From the NCBI RefSeq assembly GCF_003121925.1, contig NZ_QEWR01000002.1:248001-312000 (forward strand): a stretch of DNA of 64,000 bases, given 5' to 3'. The notes under the pieces are model-generated. The model saw only the letters and a program-made list of their open reading frames with translations. It made no database searches and was not told where the DNA came from. The stretch is from Ignatzschineria indica. GTDB lineage: Bacteria; Pseudomonadota; Gammaproteobacteria; Cardiobacteriales; Wohlfahrtiimonadaceae. The first letter of the stretch is position 1; each line of letters opens with the position of its first letter. The position numbers and the translations under genes were made by a program. This document shows, in pieces, positions 55,525 to 64,000 of the stretch.

Positions 55525-56475
55525 TTAATGTAGGCGGAGATAACGTTTAAAGTAGAAAAAGAGTATGAGCAGTAGACTCAATCCCGCCATGATGGTGGCG
55601 ACGATAATGGTAGTCGCAGGATCATCTTCATTCGGTAGCGCAACATTCATTGAGAAGATCGAACCAATCATTGTAGGAATAATCATCACAATGGCGATTG
55701 CGGTTAATGCCTTGAGAACGGTGTTGAGATTATTATGGACAATTGCGGCATAAGCATCCATTAGGTTACTCAGGCTCTCTCGGCGCATCTCGGCAACTTC
55801 GGCCGATTGCTCAATATCGACTAAAATTGTATCGAGCAGCTTTCGATCAGATTCTTGAATTTTAAAAGTGCGTCCTTGCATCATCTGGCGATAGAGAATG
55901 GCTAAAGCGGAGAGCGAAGTTGAGAAGAAGACTAGACTTTTACTCAATTCTATTAGGCTAAAGAGCTCTCTATTTTGGTAGGATGCGCGTAATTTCTGCT
56001 GCAATGCTGCCGCGGCATCATTGATATACCCTAGATGATCATCATACGCTTTTGCCACCGCTTTAAAGAGCAGTAGTGTGATGCGCGTCTTCATCTCTGT
56101 CTGGAAATCGCCACACTCTCCATTGATGAGTTGCTCAATAAGAGGATGATGCTGACGACTTACCAGAATGAGATTGCTATCGGTATGAATGATCCCTAAA
56201 GGTTGAGTGATATAGGGTGGTTCATGTTTCTCCCCTGCCTTGGGATTTTTAATCGGAAGATTGAGAACAATAAGGTACCCATGCTCATCTCGTTCTAAAC
56301 GGGGTCGCTCATCTTGATCGAGGGCATCGGTAAAGAATTTTGCCGGCAATTGAAAATGGCGCGTCATCTGATTGATCTCATCCATATTAGGATCGATCAA
56401 AAGAAGGAGATGGTTAGGATGAATGACTGATTTTTGGATTAAGCGCTCATCGCTATTTTTGTAGATGGTTAACAT
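55525..56475 (-). CDS. CorA-family protein, copy 2, with SMN in place of GMN
   Basis: A 316-residue paralogue of its two neighbours, with the same N-terminal domain and two C-terminal helices. The family's GMN selectivity signature reads SMN here (Ser275-Met276-Asn277), followed by VALPNEDDP. GMN changes usually abolish Mg2+ transport in characterised CorA proteins, though the related ZntB group has GxN variants. The copy may therefore be a regulatory subunit, carry another ion, or form mixed pentamers. The frame is intact with AGAGGAG before the ATG, so it is not a pseudogene. It lies 135 bases before copy 1 and 148 bases behind copy 3. Confidence 0.85.
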   Translation of the reverse strand: MLTIYKNSDERLIQKSVIHPNHLLLLIDPNMDEINQMTRHFQLPAKFFTDALDQDERPRLERDEHGYLIVLNLPIKNPKAGEKHEPPYITQPLGIIHTDSNLILVSRQHHPLIEQLINGECGDFQTEMKTRITLLLFKAVAKAYDDHLGYINDAAAALQQKLRASYQNRELFSLIELSKSLVFFSTSLSALAILYRQMMQGRTFKIQESDRKLLDTILVDIEQSAEVAEMRRESLSNLMDAYAAIVHNNLNTVLKALTAIAIVMIIPTMIGSIFSMNVALPNEDDPATTIIVATIMAGLSLLLILFFYFKRYLRLH

Positions 56476-56535
56476 GATGTTACTCCTCTATCTGGGCCGA
56501 TTTATAATGTTCGGATTAAATTTGATCTCTCACGA

Positions 56536-56613
56536 GATTGATTATTACTGATTGTTATTAATTATTATCGGTTATTACTGATTGTTACCGGATGCTATTG
56601 AGTGTTATCGATT
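56536..56613. repeat. Degenerate tandem repeat between CorA copies 2 and 3
   Basis: Roughly seven imperfect units resembling GATTGTTATTA / GGTTATTACT / GAGTGTTATC fill the gap between the stop of copy 3 and the start of copy 2. Confidence 0.65.
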
Positions 56614-56623
56614 GCAGGTTGCT

Positions 56624-57559
56624 TTAAAGCATCCTTTTAACCTTAAAGATGAGTAGTGCTCCCACGATGAAGATGCCGGTGATAATGCCTAAGAGCGTTA
56701 GGGCGTAAGGTTCATCTTGAAATGGCAAGGGGGTATTCATGCCGTAGAGCGCAGCAATCGACATCGGGATTGCTGAGATGGTGATAAAGATCGTTAAATA
56801 TTGCACTGAAAGGCTGAGGTTGTTCTCAATCAGTGCAGAATAAGCATCCATCAAGTTACGCAAATTGGCATTATAGACACGAGCTAAATTCTCCGCCTGA
56901 GCCGTTTCTACAATAAGATCAGAGAGCTGTAGATCCTGCTCATAATCTGCTTTTAGGGTGCTCTGCTCATAAATCAGATTGAGAAGTTTGTGATTATGCT
57001 TTAAAGCTTTTGCAAAAAAGAGGAAACTTTTATTGTAGTTGAGAAGTTGATAGACAGATTGGTTGTTAAAAGCGCTTTTGAGCTCATCTTCCATCTTTGT
57101 TGTCTCCCTCTCAACCTCTTTTGTTGCAAGAATAAAACTCTCCGTCGTCAACTCTAAAAGGCGATAGACAAAGCTTGTCACATCGGCAAAAGCCCACGTT
57201 ACCAAATATTCATGCTCAAGATGCATCAAGAGCGGTGTTTCATCCTCTAAAATAGTGATCACTCGATTTCCTTTAATGAGAATTGTTAAAAGGGTCACTT
57301 GGTAAGGGATGGCAGAATATGGGAGATTTCTTTTAGGAACATAAAGCCTTAAAAGAAGAAGATCGCCAATCTTTTTCTGCAGACTACCGCGAGGCTGATT
57401 GAGGGTATCGAGTGGTAGATTGAGCGAGTGAAGGAGTCTATCGACCTTCTCCTTACTCGGCGCGACTAGATTGACCCAAAGCGTTGTTGCTCGTTGTGCT
57501 TCTTGAGATCTGTTGGCGTTATTGAGTAAAATTCCATGCTCTGCTGGATAGATCGTCAT
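56624..57559 (-). CDS. CorA-family divalent cation transporter, copy 3 (first in operon)
   Basis: A 311-residue CorA-type protein, first of the three to be transcribed. Gly273-Met274-Asn275 (YGMN) with TPLPFQDEPY in the loop is intact, and two C-terminal helices end in KVKRML. ATG 57559 is chosen because AAAGGAG precedes it; a TTG 14 codons earlier has no such site and would add a charged segment not seen in the paralogues. The leader upstream carries a terminator (57904-57940) and an M-box Mg2+ aptamer (58039-58287), so the gene should be made only when Mg2+ is low. Confidence 0.88.
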   Translation of the reverse strand: MTIYPAEHGILLNNANRSQEAQRATTLWVNLVAPSKEKVDRLLHSLNLPLDTLNQPRGSLQKKIGDLLLLRLYVPKRNLPYSAIPYQVTLLTILIKGNRVITILEDETPLLMHLEHEYLVTWAFADVTSFVYRLLELTTESFILATKEVERETTKMEDELKSAFNNQSVYQLLNYNKSFLFFAKALKHNHKLLNLIYEQSTLKADYEQDLQLSDLIVETAQAENLARVYNANLRNLMDAYSALIENNLSLSVQYLTIFITISAIPMSIAALYGMNTPLPFQDEPYALTLLGIITGIFIVGALLIFKVKRML

Positions 57560-57734
57560 TATAAAACTCCTTTCTGCGAATGCCTTTGCTCTCTTTCTCA
57601 ATAACGCTTAAAGTGCATCACTGCCCTTTTGATGAGTATTGAGGAAGAGAACAATTTTGATAATCAGTTAGGTAGTAAGGCTAAGTGCAATTGAGCGCAA
57701 TAATTGAGAGCAATCAAATGATCAAAGTTAATAA

Positions 57735-57800
57735 AAGCGCATATCAAAACGCATATTCAAATATCCAAATATCCGAATATCCGAACGGAATACACGAAAT
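57735..57800. repeat. Degenerate tandem repeat in the corA leader
   Basis: Imperfect copies of CATATCAAA then ATATCCAAATATCCGA (three copies of an 8-base ATATCCRA unit) lie between the riboswitch terminator and the first corA gene. Confidence 0.6.
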
Positions 57801-57903
57801 ATATGAATATAAGCTAATAAAACTTATTGAGGGTAACGCAGCTTATCTGTTAAGGCTTAATTTTAAACTTTAATTTTAAAGCTTATTTTTATAGCGATAA
57901 CGC

Positions 57904-57940
57904 AAAAAAGCGTACCCTCAATCATGAAGGCACGCTTTCT
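57904..57940 (-). terminator. Riboswitch-controlled terminator before the corA genes
   Basis: On the minus strand AAAGCGTGCC pairs with GGGTACGCTTT (one mismatch) around an 11-base loop and is followed by six T. It sits about 100 bases behind the M-box aptamer and before the first corA gene, where an expression platform is expected. Confidence 0.8.
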
Positions 57941-58038
57941 AGAGAGATAGTATCAAGATACTGATCTCTGTTATACGTTTTTAATCGACTCACAAGAGAT
58001 CGATAGAGAGATTATCTCTACCAATTGATCTGAAAGTC

Positions 58039-58287
58039 TGATCATCCTCCATTCATTGAGCTTTAGCACTGTACGGCATAAGATCAATCAGATATCAGGA
58101 GAAAGCGAGAGGAAGGTAACCCCTACTTTATTCTATCTATCTCAATTGACTAGCTACGTTATAAACCACCTTAATTCGATAGTTTCTGTTCAAACCCGTT
58201 GGCGTCTTTGGACGTTTCTGGGCAGTAGCATATCTCCGTACAGGAGCCTCACCTAACGAGGTATTTCTAATTTGTTGGAGGAGATCA
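58039..58287 (-). promoter_or_regulatory. M-box (ykoK) magnesium riboswitch
   Basis: On the minus strand: CGTTAGGTGAGGCTCCTGTA, then GGAGATATGCTACTGCCCA, GTCCAAAGACGCCAACGGGT, AACAGAAACTATCGA, AAGGTGGTTT, and at the 3' end TATGCCGTACAGTGCTAAAG. This is the M-box consensus, almost word for word as in the B. subtilis mgtE leader. P1 is formed by TGATC-TCCTCCA (58276-58287) with TGGAGGA-T-GATCA (58039-58051). High Mg2+ should fold it and favour the downstream terminator. Confidence 0.95.
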
Positions 58288-58345
58288 TAGACTCAATAGT
58301 GCATCGATGTCAACTCTTTTCATAAAAAGAATTTTACTCTAAGCG

Positions 58346-60193
58346 CTATTTCTCCGTTTCATCCTCTTTCATCTTGCCTGCTTGCATCTCCCAAAAAGAA
58401 GCGTAGAGTCCACCCTTCGCAAGTAAAGCATTATGGGTACCCTGCTCGATAATTTTGCCATTTTCCATCACAATTAAACGATCCATTTTGGCGATGGTAG
58501 AGAGTCGATGGGCGATGGCAATTACCGTTTTCCCTGCCATCAATTGCTCAAGATTCTCTTGAATCACACTCTCCGATTCAGAGTCGAGTGCAGAGGTTGC
58601 TTCATCGAGAATGAGAATGGGAGCATTTTTAAGTAAGACGCGAGCGATTGCAATGCGTTGTCGTTGACCTCCTGAGAGCTTAACTCCACTCTCCCCAACT
58701 AAAGCATCTAATCCTTTCTGCCCATATTGATCTATCAACTCTCTGACAAATTGATCTGCGTGGGTTTTTCTTAAAGCTTCATAGAGCATCTCATCTGTCG
58801 CATCAGGATTCCCATAGAGCAGATTATCTCTGATAGAGCGATGAAATAGCGTCGGCTCCTGTGTGACAACGCCAATTTTTTGCCGTAAAGAATCTTGCGT
58901 AAAGTGACAAATATTCTCACCATCAATTAATATTTCACCGGCATCGATGTCATAGAGTCGTAGCAGTATCTGCGTTAATGTTGTTTTGCCGGCACCCGAT
59001 GGCCCTACTAATCCAATTTTTTCTCCCGGATGAATCATCAAGTTGAGATTCTGGTAGATCGGTTTCTCCTTGTGGTAATTAAAAGAGACATTACGGAAGG
59101 TAATTTCGCCTGTAACATTTTTTAATATTTCGGCATTAGGATGGTCTTGTACTTCTCGTGATTGGGCTATCACTTTAATTCCATCTTGAACATTACCAAT
59201 ATCTTCAAAAATATGGCTAATCACCCGCATCACCCAGCTTGACATAGTATTGATTCGAATAACAAGACTCATGGTAAATGCGATTGCTCCCGCAGTGATT
59301 AAAGAAGCGCCCCAAAGATAGATAGAGAGCATGATCGTTGTCGCAATTAAGAGGCTATTTAGAATCATCAGAGTGAGATCCATCATCGTTGAGAGCTGCG
59401 TTGATCGAAGAGCGGCATCGGTCTGTTTCTGCATCACCGATTTTGCATCATTCTCATCTTTTTCAGAATGGGAGAAAAGTTTCAATGTTGTGATATTACT
59501 ATAACTATCGACAATATGGCCCATTAAACGAGAGCGTGCTTTTGCAGAGATATGGGAACGGTGACGTGTTCTTGGGAGAAAATAACGCAAAATCAGCGTA
59601 TAAAGCAGAATCCAGATTAAGATAGGAAGTGCGAGCCAAGGATTCATCTCAAAGAAGAGAATAATCGTTGTAACCGCATAGATCACAATGCGCCACATAG
59701 AGTCGGTAGACATAATCACTGAATTGCGGATCGATTGACCGGTATTCATGACACGGCTTGCAATCCCACCAGAAAGGCTACTATGAAAGAAGTTAAGGCT
59801 CTGTTTAACGACATAGCGGTGCTGTTGCCAGCGAATCATCGATGTAAAGTTAGTCGTTAATGATTGATTAATCAGAAGATTATGAAGAAATGAGGCTAAA
59901 GGGCGGAAGAGTAGAATAACCGATAGCATAAGAATAAAGGTCCAATGGTGCTTCTCCCAAAGCTCTGCCGGCGTATGAACACTATCGACAAGATCAACAA
60001 TCTCTCCAATATATTTAAAGAGAAAGATCTCCAATGTTGAGACAAAAAATCCTGTCACAAGGAGTGCAACAAAGACCCATTTAACCTGGCTAATATAGTG
60101 CCAATAGAAGGCGAATAACGTTTTAGGAGGCGCCTTATCGGGGTGTGATTTAAAAGGGTCGATAAGGGATTCAAAACGTTGGAGAATTTTCAT
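58346..60193 (-). CDS. ABC exporter (fused permease-ATPase, MsbA/MDR-like)
   Basis: A 615-residue half-transporter that works as a dimer. The type IV exporter membrane domain (six helices, about 25-340) is followed by the nucleotide-binding domain (about 360-600). The latter has Walker A GPSGAGKTT, Q-loop VVTQEPTLF, signature LSGGQRQRIAIARVLL, Walker B ILILDEATSALD and H-loop AHRLST. The N-terminal 30 residues are an amphipathic cytoplasmic segment with a Lys/Pro stretch. No msbA neighbours such as lpxK are present, so the substrate (lipid, drug or peptide) is open. It begins a leftward unit with no close partner; the upstream gap contains no gene. Confidence 0.9.
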   Translation of the reverse strand: MKILQRFESLIDPFKSHPDKAPPKTLFAFYWHYISQVKWVFVALLVTGFFVSTLEIFLFKYIGEIVDLVDSVHTPAELWEKHHWTFILMLSVILLFRPLASFLHNLLINQSLTTNFTSMIRWQQHRYVVKQSLNFFHSSLSGGIASRVMNTGQSIRNSVIMSTDSMWRIVIYAVTTIILFFEMNPWLALPILIWILLYTLILRYFLPRTRHRSHISAKARSRLMGHIVDSYSNITTLKLFSHSEKDENDAKSVMQKQTDAALRSTQLSTMMDLTLMILNSLLIATTIMLSIYLWGASLITAGAIAFTMSLVIRINTMSSWVMRVISHIFEDIGNVQDGIKVIAQSREVQDHPNAEILKNVTGEITFRNVSFNYHKEKPIYQNLNLMIHPGEKIGLVGPSGAGKTTLTQILLRLYDIDAGEILIDGENICHFTQDSLRQKIGVVTQEPTLFHRSIRDNLLYGNPDATDEMLYEALRKTHADQFVRELIDQYGQKGLDALVGESGVKLSGGQRQRIAIARVLLKNAPILILDEATSALDSESESVIQENLEQLMAGKTVIAIAHRLSTIAKMDRLIVMENGKIIEQGTHNALLAKGGLYASFWEMQAGKMKEDETEK

Positions 60194-60336
60194 AAAGGGC
60201 CATTATAAAAGTACGAAAAATAGGTGCTAAAAATATTCGATTAATAATATTCGACTGATAGTTGATAGAGTACCTTATTTGATATCTATTATCAATTAGA
60301 GGGTAAGGAATAGAGATTGAATAAAAAAAGGTCGAA

Positions 60337-60363
60337 TAAAAAAGGCGACTTGTAATGTCGCCT
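60337..60363 (-). terminator. Terminator of mnmA
   Basis: On the minus strand AGGCGAC and GTCGCCT (60357-60363 and 60343-60349) pair around a 7-base loop and are followed by six or more T. Confidence 0.85.
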
Positions 60364-60385
60364 CTTTAGCTAGCAATTTCCCCTG

Positions 60386-60425
60386 ATAATCATCTATGCA
60401 TCTATGCATCTATGCATCTATGAAT
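60386..60425. repeat. 8-base tandem repeat (CTATGCAT)
   Basis: Three exact CTATGCAT copies from 60394 plus a fourth with one change, just behind the mnmA stop. It is the least decayed of the intergenic repeats here. Confidence 0.85.
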
Positions 60426-60448
60426 TAGCTATGATTGGAAACTTGTGA

Positions 60449-61546
60449 TTAGGCAATTTTTCGCTCGATAAAAGCGCCCCCTAAACAGATATCTCCATCA
60501 TAAAAGACGATCGATTGCCCAGGTGTGATGGCTCTTTGCGGCTCTCTAAAATCGACGCGGATTTTGCCCTCTTTCTCTAGTGTCACCTCACATTTAACAT
60601 CTTGTTGGCGATAGCGAATCTTTGCCGTTAAGCGAGGGTTAACCTCTTCCCAATTGATAGGATTAATTTGATGGAGCTCGCGAGCGATTAGACCCCTTCC
60701 ATAGAGCTCCTTTTGATCCCCTTGTACTACAATCAATTGATTCTTTTCAAGATCTTTATCTGCCACAAACCAAGGCTCACCTGTAGAATCTTTACGCCCA
60801 CCAATCCCTAAACCTTGTCGCTGGCCGATAGTGTAAAATGCTAAACCTTGATGTTGCGCTACAACTTCACCATTAGGCATTACCATATCGCCGGGCTCTG
60901 TAGGGAGATATTGCATGATAAAGTCGGTAAAATCTCGCTCCCCAATAAAGCAGATCCCTGTAGAATCTTTTTTATCAAAAGTGATCAGGCGATTATCGAG
61001 AGCAATTTGTCGCACTTCGCTCTTCTCATAATCTCCGATCGGAAAAAGGGTATTGATCAACTGTTGCTGATTGAGTAGATAGAGAAAGTAACTCTGATCT
61101 TTATTATTATCGATACCTTTTAAGAGATAAGCTTTGCCATCTTCCCGGCGAACACGAGCATAATGCCCCGTTGCGAGATAATCTGCGCCTAACTCTTCTG
61201 CATACTCTAAAAAAGCTTTAAATTTAATCTCTTTATTACAGAGAACATCGGGATTAGGGGTTAGCCCATCTTTCAACGTATCGATAAAGTAATCAAATAC
61301 TCGCTCTTTATAATTTTTAGCAAAATTGACACGGTGAAGTGGAATGCCGAGTGTCTCACAGACCGCTTCTGCATCTTTAAGATCATCTTCCGCACTACAG
61401 TAGCCTTGGTCAAACTCCTCTTCCCAATTCTTCATAAATACGCCATGAACATCAGCGCCCCGCTCTTTTAAGAGAAACGCCGCTACAGAGGAGTCGACTC
61501 CACCGCTCATTCCTACAATGACACGTTTACCTCTTATATCTTCCAT
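60449..61546 (-). CDS. mnmA: tRNA-specific 2-thiouridylase MnmA
   Basis: Makes 2-thiouridine at the wobble position of Lys, Glu and Gln tRNAs, using ATP and sulfur relayed by the Tus/IscS system. The 365 residues have the PP-loop [19 protein letters not shown] at 13-31, the catalytic Cys in [12 protein letters not shown] near 84, and the persulfide Cys in [16 protein letters not shown] near 197. A beta-barrel C-terminal domain ends in [22 protein letters not shown] precedes the ATG. It is usually with hflD or purB; neither is present here. Confidence 0.97.
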   Translation of the reverse strand: MEDIRGKRVIVGMSGGVDSSVAAFLLKERGADVHGVFMKNWEEEFDQGYCSAEDDLKDAEAVCETLGIPLHRVNFAKNYKERVFDYFIDTLKDGLTPNPDVLCNKEIKFKAFLEYAEELGADYLATGHYARVRREDGKAYLLKGIDNNKDQSYFLYLLNQQQLINTLFPIGDYEKSEVRQIALDNRLITFDKKDSTGICFIGERDFTDFIMQYLPTEPGDMVMPNGEVVAQHQGLAFYTIGQRQGLGIGGRKDSTGEPWFVADKDLEKNQLIVVQGDQKELYGRGLIARELHQINPINWEEVNPRLTAKIRYRQQDVKCEVTLEKEGKIRVDFREPQRAITPGQSIVFYDGDICLGGAFIERKIA

Positions 61547-61610
61547 CTCTTAGCCTCTCAACTCTTTTAGCCCATTACTATGAATGGTACAAATCTAAAT
61601 AGTATAAATT

Positions 61611-61712
61611 TTAATGATACTTTAATGATATTTTAATGATATAAATCATCGATATAAATCATTAATGTAAATTATTGATATAAATTATTGATATAAAATT
61701 AATAATACAAAC
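61611..61712. repeat. Degenerate tandem repeat (ATAAATCATTRAT-like units)
   Basis: About eight imperfect units such as TTTAATGATAT, ATAAATCATCGAT, TAAATTATTGATA (two near-exact copies) fill the left part of the 337-base gap between prc and mnmA. Confidence 0.7.
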
Positions 61713-61783
61713 TTTGACAGCCCAGACTTCCAACAGTACTGATTTTAGTGTGGTTGATCCATCATATTGGTTGCTGTAAAAAT

Positions 61784-61835
61784 AAATGGTTAGCATTCTA
61801 TCGAATAATATAAATAGAAGGCTAACCATTTTTAT
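61784..61835 (-). terminator. Terminator of prc
   Basis: AAATGGTTAGC (61784-61794) pairs with GCTAACCATTT (61821-61831). The loop contains a second small ATTCTAT/ATAGAAG stem. T-rich sequence follows on the minus strand. Confidence 0.8.
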
Positions 61836-61883
61836 AGCTGATTTTTATCGTTGATTTCTATTGTTGATTGATACAGTATATCG

Positions 61884-64000
61884 TTACTGTTTATCGCTCT
61901 TCTTTTCATCATCGAGAAGATCGATATAATCACGGAGAATCAATAATCCCTCTTCAAGTAGAAGATCGGTCTCTGTCTCTTTTAAGAGCTTTGTGTATGA
62001 ACCATCTTCGTTACGGAACTGCTCAAGTGTTAATGGTTCATAATCGTAGAGAGCTCTCATTCTATTTTGCAATTGAAGATTCTCTTCCTCTTCGCGCTTA
62101 AGCTTCTCTTTGCGCTTATCAAGATTGAGGCTCATCTCATTGATCTTCCAGAGCTCTAATGTCTTATTCGCCTGTTTTTTAAAGATCTGATGCTTCTCTT
62201 CCTCTTTAAAGCGCTCTTTGCTCTTATTTTGCAACTGGGAAGTCACTTCTTCTGTAATAACGACAGAAGGCTCATAATCCGGAGCTGCATCGATAGTATC
62301 CCAAGCCATCACATAGAGCTCTTTCGACTCACCAATCTCATTAGGATCATAAATTGAAGGGAGCGTTACATCAGGCTCAACCCCTTTCTCTTGTGTCGAC
62401 TCTCCATTTGCGCGGTAAAACTTTGCAATAGTGACTTTCGATTGTCCTGGTTTGGTCGATTTTGCTAAAATTCGGCTAAGATCGATCATCGTCTGAACGG
62501 TACCTTTACCAAAGGAGGTTTGACCAGCAATGATTGCTCTCCCCTGATCTTGCATACTGCCGGCAAAAATTTCAGAGGCAGAAGCACTTAAGCGATCGAT
62601 TAGAACCACCATAGGACCATCATAGATCAACTCTTCATTAGGGCTCGATTGTGCATCTTGCTGACCATCAAATCCTCGCGTTTGAACAATGGTCTTATCA
62701 CTACCGATAAAGAGTGCAGAGAGATCGATCACCTCCGTTAAAGATCCACCACCATTACCGCGTAGATCAATTAAGAGCCCATCAATATGCTCATCATTGA
62801 CCAACTTAAGTAGTAATTTTTTAACGTCACGTGTTGTGCTTTTGAAGTCTTGAATCCCTTTTTTACTACCTTCAAAGTCACTATAGAATGCCGGAAGTGT
62901 AATAACGCCTAAAGTATATTCCTCTTCACCATTTTCAGAAGGGAGTTGATAGACTTTCGATTTCGCCTCTTGCTCTTCAAGTTTGACCGTATCACGAACG
63001 ATCTTAACAATTTTTTCTGCGCCTTTTCCTTTATTGCCAATCATCTGTAGACGGACAACGGTATCTTTTTCGCCGCGAACCATCTCAACCACTTTATCAA
63101 GACGCATCCCAACAATATCGACAAACTCACCATCTTCACCCTGCGCAACGCCGATAATCTCATCACCGATCTGCACCTGGCCAGTCAAGTCTGCAGGTCC
63201 TCCAGGAACGACCTCTACAATCTTGATGGAATCATCATCTTGGCGCAGAACCGTACCGATCCCTTGCAGTGATAGACTCATACTGATATTAAACTGCTCC
63301 ATCTGTTTAGCAGAGTAGTAACCAGAATGGGGATCAAAACTGAGAGAAACGACATTCATAATAAGACTAAAGAGCTCTCCCTCTTCCATATCATGAATTC
63401 TTTTTTGCCGAGCATTGTAACGCTTCTGAAGCTTCTCTTTCGCCTCTTCAAGGGTCAAGGTATCATCTGTGACCATGAGATTAATTAGCTCATTTTGTAG
63501 ACGATCTTTCCAAAGTTGACGCATCTCGGTCTTATCTTTGGGGAAATTTTCATCTTTGCGCTGAATAACGAGACTCTTATCCACATCGAAGTCAAAATCT
63601 TCAGCTAAGATATCGGTGACCAAAGCATACTGCTCATCCATGCGGATCAGAAGCTGTTGGTACATCTCATAGGGAATCTCTAATTGTGAGCGGCGAATGA
63701 AGTCATCAAAGCTATACTTATATTGCTCAAATTGATCGATATCTGATTGTACGAAGAAGACCTTCTGTGGATCGAGCGCCTTAAGGTAGAGTGTATAGAT
63801 ACGCTCTGAGAGTGCATCATCAATAGGGATACGATCATAATGATATTGTGCCAAAATTGCCGTATGGGCAGAATTGATCAATTGCTCATTATAAGAAGGC
63901 TTCGTGATAATCGGCGTTTTTGGTGTATCGGTTGCAGCGATTGTCGATTGGCCAAATAGAAGTGCTGACGAGATAAAGAGTCCACCGACTAATTTGGCAA
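61884..64000 (-). CDS. prc: Tail-specific protease Prc (C-terminal processing peptidase), N-terminus cut by window edge
   Basis: A periplasmic serine protease that removes damaged proteins and processes lipoproteins and penicillin-binding protein 3. The frame is open through the right edge of the window, so only the start is missing. At the edge it reads VGGLFISSALLFGQSTIAA, the core of a signal peptide. The PDZ domain (about 240-330 of the visible part) has SLQGIGTVL and GGPADLTGQVQIGDEIIGV. The catalytic Ser is in RLSASASEIFAGSM and the Lys in QTSFGKGTVQTM, the Ser-Lys dyad of the CTP family. A long charged helical C-terminal part follows (DUF3340-like). It ends in SDKQ. Confidence 0.95.
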   Translation of the reverse strand, partial: AKLVGGLFISSALLFGQSTIAATDTPKTPIITKPSYNEQLINSAHTAILAQYHYDRIPIDDALSERIYTLYLKALDPQKVFFVQSDIDQFEQYKYSFDDFIRRSQLEIPYEMYQQLLIRMDEQYALVTDILAEDFDFDVDKSLVIQRKDENFPKDKTEMRQLWKDRLQNELINLMVTDDTLTLEEAKEKLQKRYNARQKRIHDMEEGELFSLIMNVVSLSFDPHSGYYSAKQMEQFNISMSLSLQGIGTVLRQDDDSIKIVEVVPGGPADLTGQVQIGDEIIGVAQGEDGEFVDIVGMRLDKVVEMVRGEKDTVVRLQMIGNKGKGAEKIVKIVRDTVKLEEQEAKSKVYQLPSENGEEEYTLGVITLPAFYSDFEGSKKGIQDFKSTTRDVKKLLLKLVNDEHIDGLLIDLRGNGGGSLTEVIDLSALFIGSDKTIVQTRGFDGQQDAQSSPNEELIYDGPMVVLIDRLSASASEIFAGSMQDQGRAIIAGQTSFGKGTVQTMIDLSRILAKSTKPGQSKVTIAKFYRANGESTQEKGVEPDVTLPSIYDPNEIGESKELYVMAWDTIDAAPDYEPSVVITEEVTSQLQNKSKERFKEEEKHQIFKKQANKTLELWKINEMSLNLDKRKEKLKREEEENLQLQNRMRALYDYEPLTLEQFRNEDGSYTKLLKETETDLLLEEGLLILRDYIDLLDDEKKSDKQ

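Noticed and set aside
55525-56475. The SMN-type CorA copy as a pseudogene
   Set aside because: Full length, good ribosome binding site and no frameshift; the change is a single residue in an otherwise conserved protein.
1-64000. tRNA or rRNA genes, CRISPR arrays, insertion sequences, prophage
   Set aside because: No T-loop/acceptor pattern, no regular spaced direct repeats, no transposase, integrase or phage structural gene was found. The tandem repeats present are unspaced and decayed.

Overview
This is an AT-rich chromosomal window (about 40% GC by eye) from a Gram-negative proteobacterium. The evidence is TonB-dependent uptake, a Prc protease, an autotransporter, NhaA and MnmA. Gene content and style suggest a gammaproteobacterium of the Cardiobacteriales type (Ignatzschineria/Wohlfahrtiimonas-like), but that is inference. 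No rRNA, tRNA, CRISPR array, transposase or integrase was found. Two traits recur through the window: GCCGGC is strongly over-represented, and many intergenic gaps hold short, decayed tandem repeats whose unit differs from gap to gap.

Layout. 1-1540: truncated DASS anion symporter and a HdeD-like membrane protein. 1.7-6.2 kb: FMN riboswitch and riboflavin genes (ribD, riboflavin synthase, ribBA, ribH), then acnA and a glycine-zipper lipoprotein. 9.6-16.8 kb: CNNM/CBS protein, catalase, NhaA, a SIRT5-type sirtuin and a dihydropyrimidinase. 16.9-22.9 kb: probable copper-acquisition region with a CopY-like repressor, a HutC/GntR regulator, a His/Met-rich membrane protein, an OprC/NosA-type copper receptor and a dedicated TonB. 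23.2-28.7 kb: basic amino acid decarboxylase with two paralogous APC exchangers.

29.3-47.4 kb is a defence island. Its first operon (all minus strand) couples an MmeI/YeeA-like adenine methyltransferase, a DEAH helicase and a GIY-YIG (T5orf172-like) nuclease to a SIR2-HerA pair, so it reads as restriction-modification joined to an NAD-depleting suicide module. After an AEC transporter and an unknown two-helix membrane protein comes a Wadjet/Mks-type SMC operon in the order JetD-C-A-B with an unusually short JetD. A BrxR-like WYL regulator is transcribed divergently from it.

48.3-54.2 kb: FCD-GntR regulator and LhgO, then a large autotransporter. Its signal peptide is separated from the rest of the protein by a 9-A tract that is one base out of frame, so it is probably phase-variable. 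54.4-58.3 kb: three tandem CorA-family genes behind an M-box magnesium riboswitch and terminator; the middle paralogue has SMN in place of GMN. 58.3-64 kb: ABC exporter, mnmA and the truncated prc gene.
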